NCBI GenBank assembly: GCA_029721435.1
Contig: CM056577.1
Location: 113,334,219-113,398,218 of the forward strand
Length of the DNA stretch: 64,000 bases
Reading direction: 5' to 3'
Origin: Gymnothorax reevesii
Lineage: Eukaryota > Chordata > Actinopteri > Anguilliformes > Muraenidae
Part shown: positions 12,011 to 24,161 of the stretch, one piece after another
Layout: each line of letters starts with the position of its first letter
Position numbering within the stretch: position 1 is the stretch's first letter
Notes under the pieces: generated by a model
What the model was told of the DNA's origin: nothing
What the model saw: the letters and a program-made list of their open reading frames with translations, nothing else
The model's database searches: none
Position numbers and translations under genes: made by a program

Positions 12011-12148
12011 TTTTTTTTTCCCTAAAATTTTTAATTCTCTACAAATTTGTGGTGAGGGATATGTGCAGTTTTAGGGAAAAATAAGCATATTTGAAGCATT
12101 AAAATTTTAAAATAATGTCGGCCTAAGCCATGGTCCTTGTGTCACAGG

Positions 12149-12280
12149 AAACTTACCGAAGACAAGGCAAAGATGGAACAGGAGCGTAAAGACCACGACA
12201 AACAGATGACTGAACTTAAAAGCCAGCTAGAAAGGATTACCATACTCTCTCAAGAAAAGGAGACCACTTTACTGCAGTAA
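12149..12280 (+). CDS. Isolated terminal exon encoding a coiled coil
   Basis: After a good acceptor (TGTGTCACAG at 12138-12147) there are 43 codons and a TAA (12278-12280). One extra base precedes the first codon, so the upstream exon would end in phase 2. The peptide (KLTEDKAKMEQERKDHDKQM then TELKSQLERI) is highly charged with heptad spacing, a strong coding signal. It recalls C-terminal helices of guanylate-binding-protein-like or other coiled-coil proteins, but that is only a guess. No partner exons are visible in 1-12 kb, so this may be a transposed gene fragment. Confidence 0.4.
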   Translation, partial: KLTEDKAKMEQERKDHDKQMTELKSQLERITILSQEKETTLLQ

Positions 12281-12686
12281 ATATCAAGTAAAACGGTCAT
12301 ATGGACAGTGGACTTTGAGGTGACAGAAGTAAAGATCAGCACCAGGATAAGGCTGGTGAGGCAATTAAAGTTCTAATGATGCTGATTATCAGCTTACATG
12401 CAGTCTGTACAAATATATCAAATAACATTTCCTAGATTCAGCTATGCAACATTGTTTGCACTTTCCAGTTTTCATTTTTTTTCAGCTTAATGGGTCATAT
12501 TCACATTATTAACGCATACATTCACTGCACATATAACGAAACGTTGTTTGCGGAAGGTCTTTATGCTCAATTGCATTTACACTGGTCTCTGTCTTCAAGG
12601 AAACTTTCGCAGGAGTAAGTTGTTTGCCAAGAGTCAGAGGCTAAGTTACAGGAAATGAACAATGAAAAGGAAAGAACACACAGGAT

Positions 12687-12866
12687 ACACAAGGCTGTCA
12701 TGCTCGACTCCTTTTTGTTGACTTCTCGTTGGCTTTGAACACAATTCAACCCCACATCTTGGCTTAACAGCTTTTGAAACAACTCAAACTTGATTGTAAC
12801 CTTGTGGGATGGATTTTAGATTACTTAACCAACAGGTCCCAGAGATTGAGGGTAAATGGAGTGCTC
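12687..12866 (+). pseudogene. LINE reverse transcriptase fragment, 5' piece
   Basis: Allowing frameshifts and stops, this reads as the mid part of a non-LTR reverse transcriptase: 'L.D.....FNTIQPHI', then DCNLVGWILDYLTNRSQRLR, then VNGVL. It stops abruptly at about 12866, and the same protein resumes near 14165, so the intervening 1.3 kb is inserted DNA. Confidence 0.65.
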
Positions 12867-12872
12867 TCTAGT

Positions 12873-13110
12873 TGATTTCAATTTCAACTTTTGTATAACG
12901 CTTTTCACGGAGACTGTCACAAAGAAGCTTTACAGTGAGAGATGAAGTTACTGAAGGGGCAGTGCCCAGCCTATTCCCCACTACAGCAAATGAGGCAAAA
13001 AACTCTCAGTAGGGAGAAAAATCCTTGAACAGTGGTGAGAAAAAAACTTCCCAGTGGGAAGAAATCTCAGGAGGAACCCGGCTATAGTGGGGAAGCCCAT
13101 CCTTCGCTGG
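12873..13110. mobile_element. Interspersed teleost-type repeat inside the LINE
   Basis: The run GATTTCAATTTCAACTTTTG, then ACGCTTTTCACG and AAGAAGCTTTACAG, then AACTTCCCAGTGGGAAGAAA and GGAGGAACCCGGC matches the layout of a very common teleost repeat (low-complexity TTTCAATTT head, then an A-rich and GGAGGAACC block). No coding capacity. It lies within the block that splits the LINE. Confidence 0.5.
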
Positions 13111-13989
13111 CTAGCTAGTTAATAACGAAATAAAACAAAAAGTAGTTGACTCTGTTGTAACATTCACCCCAACGTATATTGGCTTAAGTTACAAACAAAA
13201 CATGGGATACGCTTGATCATAACAATTAAGTGGATTTAGTACCGCTTAAAAAAAACAAAAACGGAAGAAATGCAGCGCAGACTAAGGAATATTTGCAACA
13301 CCGCTATATTGCACAACACCCAACCTCACAGGCAATAAGCAATCGCTTTCTTTAGTACAGTCCCGTAAAATAAAATAATAAAATAATAATAAGTCCGTGC
13401 GGTCAGCCGGGTTTCACTTTTACCGCATCCAGTTCTTTCAAGTGTCCAAAATATTTCCACATCGGGAGCAAAAATGAAAATATCCTTATGCCAACCGAAA
13501 ATCCAAAATGAATCCATATGGAATAAAACAAAAAGAATGATCTTCGACCACCGGAAAAAATACAAAAAGCCAAAAAAGAAAATCTAGAAGCAAAAAAAAT
13601 ATATAGGCCTATATGAAAAAGGACAGATCTCACCGGGTGTTGAGATGCTCTTTTTCGTTGCTGCAGCTGGCGAATGTCCAAGTCCGAAACGTGGCCTTGA
13701 GCTATTTCCACAGTAGCTTTTTTATTATTATTATTTTAACAAAATGTTAAAATATATTATAGTCCTCAGGTCCCACGTAGTCTCCCGGAGATTTGCGTTT
13801 TTCTTTTTTTTTTCATTACCCATCACTCGCCCGTATTTCAAAACTCCCCTACTTAGCGGCAGAGTCCGATTTGTTACTGAATGGTGCGTAATGTCAGCTG
13901 ATCAATTTAACAGCTAACTGATCTAGAATCAGTTAAACAACGGAAAATAGCGATGGAAGATGGTATTACAATTATGGGGCTACTGATAT
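13111..13989. other. Inserted non-coding DNA within the interrupted LINE
   Basis: The remainder of the material between the two LINE pieces. No recognisable gene. Short frames at 13326-13711 are A/T-driven. Confidence 0.4.
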
Positions 13990-14058
13990 AGAATGGAGCC
14001 ATGAAGCCATATTAAAAAAAAAATAAAATAAAAAAAAAAGAAAAGAATGGAGCCATGA
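13990..14058. repeat. Short A-rich insertion with 15-bp direct repeats
   Basis: AGAATGGAGCCATGA occurs at 13990-14004 and again at 14044-14058, flanking about 39 bases that are almost all A with a few T and G. A poly(A)-containing insert with a 15-bp target duplication is the footprint of a severely truncated retroposition event. Confidence 0.65.
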
Positions 14059-14164
14059 CAAGGAGGATAGTACTTCTAATTTTAATAATAGCAATTTAAT
14101 GCAGGGAAACTAATAGGTTCCTGCCTCCCCGAGAATCGGCTACTTTAGGCTATTATGTGGCATT

Positions 14165-14900
14165 GCTACACTGTTCGTCCACAGGCTCACCATAGGGATG
14201 TGAGCTGTCACCTCTGTTGTTCATCCTATATACAAACGTGTCAAAATAAATATTTAAACTGGTTAATCATAAAGTATGCAGATGACTCTGTTTTTGTAAG
14301 TTTGCTCCAGTATATGAGACTAGTCATGGCCCAATCATTGAGGACTTTGTGCAGAGGTGTGAAGAGTCATGTCATCATTTAAACATAGTTAAAACAAAAG
14401 ACATAACTGATTTTAGAAAACATGTTCATGTTCACAATGTTGCAATTATGAAGGGCCAATCAGTGCGTTGTGTTGATTCGTACAAATACCTTAGTATAAC
14501 AATTGATTCTAAGCTGAATTTTGAAGAAAACTGCAGCAGTGTGCAAAAAGTGTGCCTAAGGAAACTGTTCCACTTCCATGCTGATAAAACTATGATGACC
14601 TTATTTTATAGTGCTTTTATTGCATTTGTTTTAACCTTTTCTTTGGCTGCCTGGTTTGGAAGTCATTCTGTAAAGAAAAAGAACTCACTTCAGTGGTAAA
14701 TGGTCTAGTAAACTGATCGGTGAGACTCAGCTGAACCCTGCATCCCTGTACATAGCACAGGTACAGCGGATCACCCATTTTCCATTTTAAATGACAGCCT
14801 GCACCCATCACACTGGGAGTTTCAGCTTCTTCCCGCTGGAAAGAGGTTTTTAGTTCCAAGGTGTTGTTAGGGTCACGCGGAGAAAAACTTTCATATGTGA
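14165..14900 (+). pseudogene. LINE reverse transcriptase fragment, 3' piece
   Basis: Continues the fragment at 12687. It has a remnant of the 'GSPQGCVLSPLLF' block near 14170-14235, then the catalytic-box relic YADDSVFVSLL (14275-14310), then SCHHLNIVKTKDITDFRKHV, SYKYLSITIDSKLNFEENCS and DKTMMTLFYSAFI, then after about 14697 a frameshifted tail (SSKLIGETQLNPASLY). One Asp pair of the YADD box survives, but frameshifts make the protein non-functional. The family is a Rex1/L2/jockey-like non-LTR element. I cannot fix which. Confidence 0.75.
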
Positions 14901-15391
14901 GGAAATTCAAAATGGATCCCCAGATTTCCCATGACAACTTGTTGCCTGTAAGCCCCTCCTGCCAGCAGGCCAGGCAGATAAAAGCAGTGATCAACCATTT
15001 TCTCTCTCTCTTCTCCTCTCTTGGCTCTTTGTATTCTCTTTTGGCTGTCCTCTCCCCCCCTTGGTGACGCTCCTGGACTCCTGGGGACTGCTCAGGCTGG
15101 GGTACTCCTCCCCCACCTCTTAGCCTCCCTCTCCCCCATAGCCATGCTGAAGCATCAGCCACGCTACCAGGAGTAGAGCAAGCCTTGGAAGCAACAGTTT
15201 GCTATTGAGGAGCGGCCAGCCTCCCTCCTCTTCACCCAGCAAAGACCCCAACTTTTGCTGCACAAGAAACGCTCTTTCCAGCTGGATCAGCATCGTCCAC
15301 AATCAGATCCTCCAACAACCTCCAAACCTCCTTCCTCAATAAAGGACTGGTAACGACTGGGCATTCAAACCTTCTCTAAGAAAGACCAACT
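14901..15391. other. Intergenic, C/T-rich block
   Basis: Pyrimidine-rich sequence (15000-15130) followed by GC-richer DNA that ends with CAATAAAGGACTGG near 15336. It could be the 3' tail of the LINE or another retroposon. Nothing coding on the plus strand is recognised. Confidence 0.35.
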
Positions 15392-16189
15392 GTGTGTATC
15401 AGAGCACTGCACGGTCCCGGGTATGGGTACACGGGTACGGGTAAACAGTACCCGTTTACGGTTCGGGTAAGGGTCGGGTTGACTTTCCAAAACCTTTCAC
15501 GGGTACCGGTACGGTGCGGGTAGAGGTTCCACGGGTACAGGTTGGGTACGGGTAGACTAAGGCAAAAGTTTACGGGTTGTCAAATCTTCTGTACCCGTGT
15601 TGTACCCGTGATACTGGTTCAATGTTCATGCTGTACCCGTACCCATATTCTACCCGTGTTCTACCCATGTTCTTGTCGTAGCCTATCATGTTAATTCAAC
15701 CCATGCATCATATCAATGAACACAGTCATCAGTACAAGGGCTCAATAATTAGTCTTATATCAGAGGAGTCTTATGTAGTCTTGATATAGAGGTTATGGAG
15801 TACATTGTGACTCAAATCTATTTATTCAGTTTTCTAAACTTTAATAGTAAACAAGGGGCTAGCTGCAACTTTTGTACTTTTTGAAGATGTAGGTTCAACC
15901 TAATTAGCTTTTATATGTAAGAATATGTATAGAATTGGAGAAAGTATTTCTAATATTCTATAGATATAACAAATAATCCCAAACTGTCACTTCAAGTAAC
16001 CATAAATGCAATGAATAGATGCTTGGATTACAGAACACAAACAAGCCTGTCAGCCCTTGGTGATTATCTTCTCATTGTGCAGATGGCTTCTTTTCAGTGA
16101 TTACAGGTGGATTCCATTCCAACATTGTAAACTGTGTAAAAATGTGCAAGATAATGTAAATGTTGTGAGACAGTCACAAGCAATGTATA

Positions 16190-18815
16190 TAATTAGGGCC
16201 TGGGCAAACCGAAGGTGCGAGGAACCTATTGTTTTTGATGGGATTATTTTTCTTCTTCTTCTTCTTTTTCTTCTTCTGCTGCTGCTGCGAGAACGCGTTT
16301 TTGAGGGCTTTGCCATGCACGAAAACTCAAAAAAATTTGCACACACGTCAGTCGTGGTGAAAATTACAAACTATTATTATTTTTGTGCTTGTACATGCCC
16401 TGGTGGCTCTATAGCGCCACCAAACACGCGGCCATTTTGGAACGCACTTGCTCGGATTCTCACGAAATTCAATAGGGCCATAGCAGTCATGATAAATTTT
16501 TTTGTCAATTTTTTTGCCGCACAGGAAGTGAACTATGAGCTATTTCCTGCGTTTTTTCAGATTTTATGAACACATTTTTGAGGGCCTTATCATACTCGAA
16601 AAATTAACCAAACTTGGCTCATAGACTAATAATATTAAGGTCTTTGATTTGATATCTCATTTGGCACTGGGTGTGACATGGTGGCTCTATAGCGCCCCCT
16701 AATACATAATTGCATTTTTGAGGGCCTCAGCATGCTCGAAAACTCACAAAACTTTGCAAACATATTAAGCCGGTCATACTTTTAACTAGGCTATGAGGTT
16801 TACAGATGGATTTGGCAAAATTGCATTACAGCGCCACCTAGAATATTTCAATGAAGCAGCCCTCGCAGCGTGTTTAACCTACATGTACAAAATTCGGTGG
16901 ACATGTGAATTATGCCAAGACCTAAAAAAAAGTCTCTTGGTGCCGTGACCTAGACTCAACAGGAAGTCCGCCATTTTTAATTGAAATTGCAACTTTTTTT
17001 AATTTTTTGCCATTCACAGGTGCCGTACTTTAACAAACTCCTCCTAGAGATTTTATCCGATCAACTTAAAATTTCGCATATGACATCTTAAGACCTTGTC
17101 GATGTTAAATTGCGAAGCTTTTTTGGATTCATTGAACCTTGTATCCGTGGCGTCGCGGCAAATTTCGATGTTCCGCTATGAAACAGGAGGTTGGTTTTAC
17201 GCGCACGTGCTTTGTGAGATTTGCGCAAAACTTTACAGGCTTCATAAGAGTTTACTTCCAAATAGACCTATATGTTGATATTAGATTGGGTGTGGTCAGG
17301 TGGCTCCACAAGGCCCTCTTGACACGGCCATGTTGAGATAAAAGTACTTGAATGTTCATGAAATTTGGTGTGATCCTTGCATTTGTCATGTTGGGTTATG
17401 GTAATTTTTTTGGAATTTTTTGGCCAAACAGGAAGCGAGCTATGAGCCATTTCCTGCGTTTTTCCACATTTTATGAACACATATTTGGAAGCCTTGGAAT
17501 ACTCAAAATCTTGCAAAAAGTTACAAAAATTATAATTGTCCTATAATCTTCAATCTTATACATCAATTTGCACTAAATTTGGTACAATGGCTCTATAGCG
17601 CCCCCAATCAGATTTTAAAAAGAATTGCCCTTTTGAGGGTCTCCGCATGTTCGAAAACTCACAAAATTTTGTCAATGTATAAAGATCATCATTCGTATTA
17701 CTCTGATAAAAAGCTTACATATAGGCTTGGCAAAATTGCCATAATAGCGCCCCCTGGAAAATTTCAAATAAGCAGCCCTCGCAGCCCGGTAAACCTACAT
17801 GTATGAAATTCGGTAGACATGCGGAATATGCTCAGACCAAAAAAAAAAGTCTCTTGGTGCCTTGACCTAGACTCAACAGGAAGTCCACCATTTTTAATTG
17901 AAATTGCAAATTTTTTGGACTTTTCGCCATTCACAGGTGACGCACTTTAACGAACTCTGAGAGATTTTATCCAATCAACTTAAAATTTGGCGAATAATAT
18001 GTAAAGACCTTGCTGATGATAAATTGCGAAGCTTTTTTGGATTCATCGAACGACGTATCCGTGGCGTCGCGGCGAATTTTGGTGTCCCGCCATCAAACAG
18101 GAAGTTGGTTTTACTCCCACATACTTCATGGGATTTGCCTGAAACTTTCTAAGCTTGATAAAATTGTCCTACCAAGTATAAATGTATGCTAATATTAGAT
18201 CGGGAGTGGCCATGTGGCTCCACAGCACCCTCTAGATACGGCCATGTTAAGATAAAAGTGCTTGAATATTCATGAAATTTGGGGTCATTGTATTAGTCAT
18301 TTCGGGCAATGGTTAATTTTTGGAAATTTTTTCGCCAAACAGGAAGTGAGCTATGAGCTATTTCCTGCGTTTTACCAAATTTTATGAACACACGTTTGAA
18401 GACCTTACAATGCTCCAAAACTTGCAAAACCTTGCACAAATTACAAATGTCTTATTCTCTTCAATGTCATCCATCAATTGGCACTAAATGTGGCATAATG
18501 GCTCAATAGTGCCCCCAATCATATTTTTTAAAGAATTGCCCTTTTGAGGGTCTAAACATGTGGGAAAATTTACAAAAATCAACACACTCATGGAGCCCGG
18601 TATTACAATTACTATGTTGTAGATTTTGCGCACAGGCATGTCAAAATGGTATCATAGCGCCCTCCGAAAAATTTTTCCACTCCCCTCCGGAAACCACATT
18701 GTACAGTCTACCAGTGTCCAATGGCTCTTAATGGACACCTGCACCCATTAAGATCTTGCTGCCACCCCAACGGGCACGAGGGCCCTTTCAACGCTGCTTG
18801 CAGCTTTAATTAGAT
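16190..18815. repeat. Tandem array, unit about 914 bp, nested in the hAT-like element
   Basis: GGCTCTATAGCGCC-type blocks recur at about 16402, 16681, 17587 and 18500, and CAGCCCTCGCAGC at about 16857 and 17775, giving a main period of roughly 910-918 bp with 2.5-3 units. The left edge is AATTAGGGCCTGGGC followed by a TTC tract, and the right edge GCTTGCAGCTTTAATTAG. This is a known style of teleost repeat. No protein is encoded. Confidence 0.65.
16251..16288. repeat. (TTC)n / (TGC)n microsatellite
   Basis: An interrupted run of TTC/CTT triplets that passes into four CTG/TGC units. Confidence 0.85.
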
Positions 18816-19448
18816 ATTGGTTTTTGAAATAAATATTAAAACTGAACAGCGGTCTTTGTTATTATAGTCACATATAACAGATAACATACACCTAATATTT
18901 GACCTTCATAAACAATAAGAGTAGAATACGGGTAATTATCTTAATGATACGGGTAGAACAAGGGTAAGGGAAAATATAAACGGGTACGGGTAGGGTATGA
19001 CCATTACGGGTTGGGTACGGGTCGGGTTGACCCTGCATAAATGCACACGGCCGGTGCGGGTATGGGTACGGGTCGGGTAGAGGTAGCACGGGTATGGGTC
19101 GGGTAGCAAATTCTCTACCCGTGCAGGGCTCTGGTGTGTAGGTGTAAAATGATAGTTGTTGTGATTGTTTTTATGATTGTGATCATAAGTCAGGATGGTC
19201 TCGCATGCAAATAAACTCATGTAAACTAACACGGCACTAATCCTGTGCAAAACACACACATCCCTTAATTTTAGCTTAATACATACACATAACATTTAAA
19301 GTAATTTAAACTGACTTTAAACACTCTTTCTTGAACTTTCATTGTTGGAAAGACTTGGTCTTAGTTACAGTAAGGTTGCCCTCCCCCAGACCACATGGTC
19401 AACAAGGCTCTTCCACTCACACCTTAGATCATTCCGTTGTTCCCTCTC

Positions 19449-19766
19449 ACCCACACCCACACCCGCGCACACACCCGCGCACACACACACACATCCTTGT
19501 ACTTATAACTTAGTGAGGACATTATATTGACTTCCATTCATTCTTCCTGTGTCTCTACAGCCTTTCCCTAATCTTAATAATAAGCAATGTATGCCTAACC
19601 CAAACCCTTACCCTAACCTTAACCAATAAGTCAAAATTAGCCTTTGTAGTTGTGAGGACCGGCCAAAATGTCCTCACTTCCCAAAAATGTTCCCACTCTG
19701 TTGGAAAAGAACGCTTTTTGGTTCTCACTTTGTAGCAAGTACAAGAACACACACACACACACACAC
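19449..19766. repeat. CA-microsatellite-flanked repeat
   Basis: (CA)n tracts at about 19450-19493 and 19747-19766 flank a body with TGAGGACATTATATTGACTT, a short CCCTAACC/CCTTACCCTAA segment and TTGTGAGGACC. The same arrangement is scattered widely in fish genomes. The CCCTAA runs are too short and too degenerate to be telomeric. Confidence 0.6.
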
Positions 19767-20517
19767 CTCCTTCATTGTGCATACAGTGTTAGTGTTTAGA
19801 GTAGTTTAGATTGTGTGTTTCATTTGTTTAATTTAAATAAATATTCTTAAAAGACACATGCTGTGGTTATTAATGTTGTACAAGAGTGAATGAAATTGCC
19901 AGCTTCTTCTATGAAGAATGAATCCTTCAATCTAGCTATTGATTAGGAAAGTTGGTTACAATTATTAATTTAATTATTAATCAATTTCCATATTAATAGC
20001 GAAGTGGATATTGAGACTGAGGTTTTATTAATTGGCTATCGTTTTCCCTTCACTGAGGAAAGGTGGTGCCCTGAGGTATTCATATTAATATTTGATATTA
20101 ATATTACAATATCATGTTTTTTATAGTCAAATTAATAATATTAATATCATTAGGCAAATTGCCTCCACACATGATGTCCACCTGTGAGGTGTCACCCCAA
20201 CAGCCAGCGCCCTTGTGTGACGTGCCACTGCACTCACAACAACGTCGCCACTGCTTGGGCATTATCACCACAAAGGTGCCACCAATCAAGGTATTTCCCC
20301 AACACTGGTGTTCTGTGCGAGGCATTACCCTAACAGTGTAAAACTAACCAATCTAAAAACAGCTTTGTTCCTACTGCGATCACACTGATGAACAAGTTGT
20401 GAGAAAAACTGCACATTTTGGACAATTTTCTTTGGAACCTGAGTATACACGTATACATACATATTTATTTATTTAGTAGATTTTAGACTGTTTTCGCTTG
20501 GTTCTTATTCACGTATG
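19767..20517. other. Intergenic, no feature recognised
   Basis: AT-rich sequence with a short run of TTAATATTAA-like words around 20090-20150. No gene. Confidence 0.4.
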
Positions 20518-20706
20518 TGCAGTGCTCTGAAAAAGTATTTGCCCCCTTCTTGATACCTTTTTTTTCTTGCATATTTGTCACACTTAAATGTTTCAGCTCA
20601 TCAAACAAATATTAATATTAGACAAAGATAACCCAAGTGAATAATAAATGAAATAATCATTTAAAAACTGCATTTTATAAGGGAAAAAAGCTATCCAAAC
20701 CTATCT
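20518..20706. mobile_element. Tc1/mariner terminal fragment
   Basis: GCAGTGCTCTGAAAAAGTAT, then TTGCCCCCTTCTTGAT, then TTTGTCACACTTAAATGTTT matches the long terminal repeat of a common teleost Tc1-like element. Only one end is present, with no transposase and no partner end. Confidence 0.65.
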
Positions 20707-23654
20707 GGAGGATATTAACACGAGTTAAGTTATAACTTCGCCTACGGAGCTAAAGTTTTAAAGGAAGAATAAAGGACATAGAATTTATAAGAGCTTTGTC
20801 TCTGTCCCGTTGATTTTTGTTTATGAGTGTGGGGCTGAATTTCCGTTTCAGCAAGAATAGAAATGTACAGTTTTAACCTGTGTGTGTGTTACAGGCTGTA
20901 TCTGAATGAAAACTGTCACATCTGTTATTTGGTGACTAAAAGAGACTAGCATTATAGCCAGTTAACATAATGTTAACACAGCATCACGACTAAATGTGTG
21001 TATTTTGTCAGATTATTTGAATTAGCAGGCTAATGTTCAACAAAAGGCTCAGGCTAGGTTAGCAGTTGACTTCTGCAATAATATCTTGATATTAAAATTT
21101 TTTAAAATGATATTTTACCTCGTTTTCCAGTACCACTGATGAATAGAAAATGCTAAAAAAAAAAAAAATCACAAATCGTTTTTCACATTGTGATGGTTTA
21201 ATTTCAACATTATTTTATTGGAGGGATCGGATGATAAATCTCGTTTTTAAACCGCTGCTCTTCTCGGAGGAACCCACTACATTAGGTCATGGTCGTGTTA
21301 AGGTTGTACAAGGGGTTAAGGTCCTTCTTGCATAATTTTGGATACTCATATCAGGTTTTTATTGATCAAAACGTGTATTCATGTTATTATTAATGACTTT
21401 AGACAGTTTGGTCAACTCTTTCTATGTAATCCTGTTTGACCAAGTTTCCTGCCAAAAAAAGGTCTCAGAATGCTTTCAAGAAGGAGTTTGATAATATATG
21501 TTTTATTTGATTAAATGAATGTTTAAATATGAATATTTGTCTGGTATAAATGCCACTATAATCATCCAGCGCCCACGGGGTCATCTGGAGGTCGGAAGTC
21601 CAGGGTCTGAAAGGGTCATATTGCGCGAAGTGGTTTTCCAACACCAACAAGTCCCTGACCAATGGTACTATTATCCTAAAGCTCAGTTTGGCAGTGGGAA
21701 AGTTCCCAAATATGACTGAAAACCACATTTCCAACAGTATCATTCACTTACCTTAGTCTTAGGGATCCCCAAAAAGTGAAAAATCACTTGCCGCCTGAAA
21801 AAAATGTGCATTTTGGGGGCCCTCCTCTCACCCCTCTGATGTCTCATGGTAATTCTGGCTGCAGAATCAAGATATTTGGGCCAGAATACACCAGCACATC
21901 AAATTTTAGCTTCCTATCTCTATTACCAGAGAAATTATGGTCCTTCCAAAATGCTACGAAATTAAATGACCAATTCACAAGTCAAAAATGGGCGTGGCAC
22001 CAAAATATGTGGAGGAAACCCTTTAGAGATATTGACATGAAACTTGGGACTCTTGTTTGGTACCATAAAGTATTTTTGGACAAAGTTTGAGCAAAATCCA
22101 AGAGGTGTCATGTACAAGGCACCGCAATATTGGCTGTTTTGACATGGAATGACCCATAAGGGTTTTTATTTACCCACCAATCATTATCTTTAAATTCAAG
22201 GTAAGATTTTAATAATTATTTAAAATGAAAGATGGGGAGGGGGGGCCATTTTACATAATATATACCATGTGTGCCAAGACAAGGGGAGGGAATTGTAAAT
22301 GTATATGCACAGTGTAGTGTATATGCACAGTAAAGGTATGATGGGGTTCCAAATGGGCGTTTGGAAAAATAACTGCTTATCTAAGGACACCTCTTCCACA
22401 GTAAATGACAGGTCACTTAAAAAGAACAATTATTTTCAATTGCAATGTTACTTTCAAGGGATACTTTTCTGATTCTCATCCGGCTTTGTACGACAACAAT
22501 GTGGTAGGAATATGCAAATGAGCAATGTTAAACTTTCCTCAATGTTGGCAGCACCAAGAATTTTCTGCTAATTTTCTGGGACAATTTCTGGCTCTCAGGA
22601 GTCAAGCGGTTGATCGAACAACAGATTGTACTGCCACATTCCCTGTTATTTGCAAGTCCGCCTCCACGGATCGAGAGAGGCCAGCCCGTAGCATCCAAAG
22701 TCAAAACATCCCGTCCACCATGTTGCCGACTGCCACTGAAATACCATAACAGAAGGCCATATCCCTTGAGATATGGAAGAATGAGATTTTAATAGTTCAA
22801 AGTTGGATTTCGATATTCGGGGAGAAATTTGATGCTGCCGCTGTGGTAAATTTGGTTTGTGCTCCGAGGGAAAAAGAAATGGAGTTGAGGTCCTGCAGCC
22901 AATTTCATAGAGGCAAGTTTGGTTTGGATGCAGCTGCTAATTCCGCAGAGGAAGAGGTACAACCATGTGTGATGCTGCACCAAAGCGCTAGGCCACTTGG
23001 AGACTGGGGAGTGCTGGATACCAACGTCAGGATCCCAAAAAGAAACTGGAAAATACCACTAAAGCCAGCTGGGAAAAACGGACATCTATAGCGTCTCTGT
23101 CGCCATTGCACATATACAGCCAATGTTTTGTTACTAACATGCCAGCGTTACAGTATGAAATCATGTGCTACATGTTCATATTGATGAGACCCACACCATC
23201 TTGGAACATGCACTGCCAAGTTTGGTACTCGGCAGTGCTATTTCAGTTTAGCCTGACGTTAGTGTTTCTGACAGGCTGTTTGACGGAGTGGGGCAATTTT
23301 AAATTAACACTTCAGAAAAGTAGCCTGGGAGTGGCTTTAGACAGCAAAGAGCCCAGTACATTCTGGTTATTTTTCTACCTTTTCAACAAGACGGAATACC
23401 ATCACCTTTTTTCTCCGGTCATGGAGCAACAATTCTCGTACTTGGAGAAGGCGTTTGACCAGGTGGAGCAACAAAATTTTCCCCTCTCTTCTGCATATAC
23501 AGCAAAGTTCTATGAAAAGACCATTCCTTCTGGCAGTGGAATACTTCTTTAAATGTTGTGTTTGTCTAATTGGATAAATGTGTGTCAACAGAAGATTTCA
23601 TTTAAAAGCAGACATTTTCTTAAACGAAACCTCACTTAACTCCAGACAGACGAA
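20707..23654. other. Intergenic between unknown left region and akap9 3' end
   Basis: Several open frames (for example 148 codons at 23106-23552, plus strand) have no recognised domain. A perfect 12-base direct repeat (TGTATATGCACA near 22299 and 22317) is minor. No convincing convergent gene is found next to akap9 within this window. Confidence 0.35.
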
Positions 23655-24117
23655 AGGATTTAAACGTTATATTAATCTTTATTTTAAGTTTGAAAAATGC
23701 CCGTAAAATCCAAAGCTCCTACCATTAGAAAAATATGTCTACAAATGTCTCTTCTGTCCATAGTAGCAGTCAAATAAAGCACAGTGTAGTAAACCCAGCA
23801 GCAGCCTTCACAAAGAAACAAAAACAAACAAAAAAACATTCTACTCTTTCTTCCACTTACACAACACACAGTATAAATTAATCACTTTAAATTAGCATTC
23901 CAACAAATATACATTTAGATTGTGATCATAATTACGGACATCAGATAAGCGGACTCATTTGTACAAAAGCAGTTTCATATGCTGGCGAGGAAGCCAAATA
24001 CTACACAATTATTTTGGTCCCAGAAATATACACACAGTCATACAAAACACTGCAGCTCAGCAAAATGAAAATATCTTGAGTCTTCAAGCAATTTGAAACC
24101 TAAAAAATAAAGTAGTT
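23655..24117 (-). other. akap9: akap9 3' UTR (predicted)
   Basis: AT-rich, frame-poor sequence after the TAA at 24118-24120. A canonical AATAAA on the minus strand lies at 23678-23683, so cleavage would fall about 15-25 bases further on. The start of the UTR is fixed by the stop codon. The exact end is inferred. Confidence 0.6.
23678..23683 (-). terminator. akap9: Polyadenylation signal AATAAA of akap9
   Basis: First canonical hexamer noted downstream of the stop codon, 435 bases from it. Confidence 0.55.
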
Positions 24118-24161
24118 TTATCTTCTTATTCCAAAGTGCAGTTGAGCGTAGGAAAAAGAAC
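24118..24161 (-). CDS. akap9: akap9 terminal coding exon v (44 bases)
   Basis: Acceptor CTTCCCACAG. It encodes (G)SFSYAQLHFGIRR then TAA. The ending '..Q.H.G.RR-stop' matches the end of vertebrate AKAP9 ('TTQFHAGMRR'). Too short to appear as an open frame on its own. Confidence 0.88.

Larger units (their letters stand above)
15400..19133. mobile_element. hAT-like DNA transposon, 3.7 kb, non-autonomous
   Basis: The left terminus CAGAGCACTGCACGG and the complement of the right terminus (CAGAGCCCTGCACGG) form the inverted ends. The flanks are GTGTGTAT (15392-15399) and GTGTGTAG (19134-19141), an 8-bp target duplication with one mismatch. Both features are typical of hAT elements. The subterminal 250 bases on each side are packed with degenerate CGGGTA/TACCCG hexamers, likely transposase-binding repeats. 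There is no transposase frame. The centre is occupied by a different tandem repeat. Confidence 0.75.

Noticed and set aside
14617..15162. 181-codon minus-strand frame
   Set aside because: Antisense to the LINE fragment and a pyrimidine-rich block. No similarity recognised.
15410..15660. Telomere-like repeats (GGGTAC, TACCCG)
   Set aside because: The hexamers are degenerate, occur in both orientations and are mirrored at 18900-19125, so they are subterminal repeats of one transposon.
23106..23552. 148-codon plus-strand frame next to the akap9 3' end
   Set aside because: No recognisable domain, no splice context and codon content not convincing. Kept as unassigned intergenic DNA.
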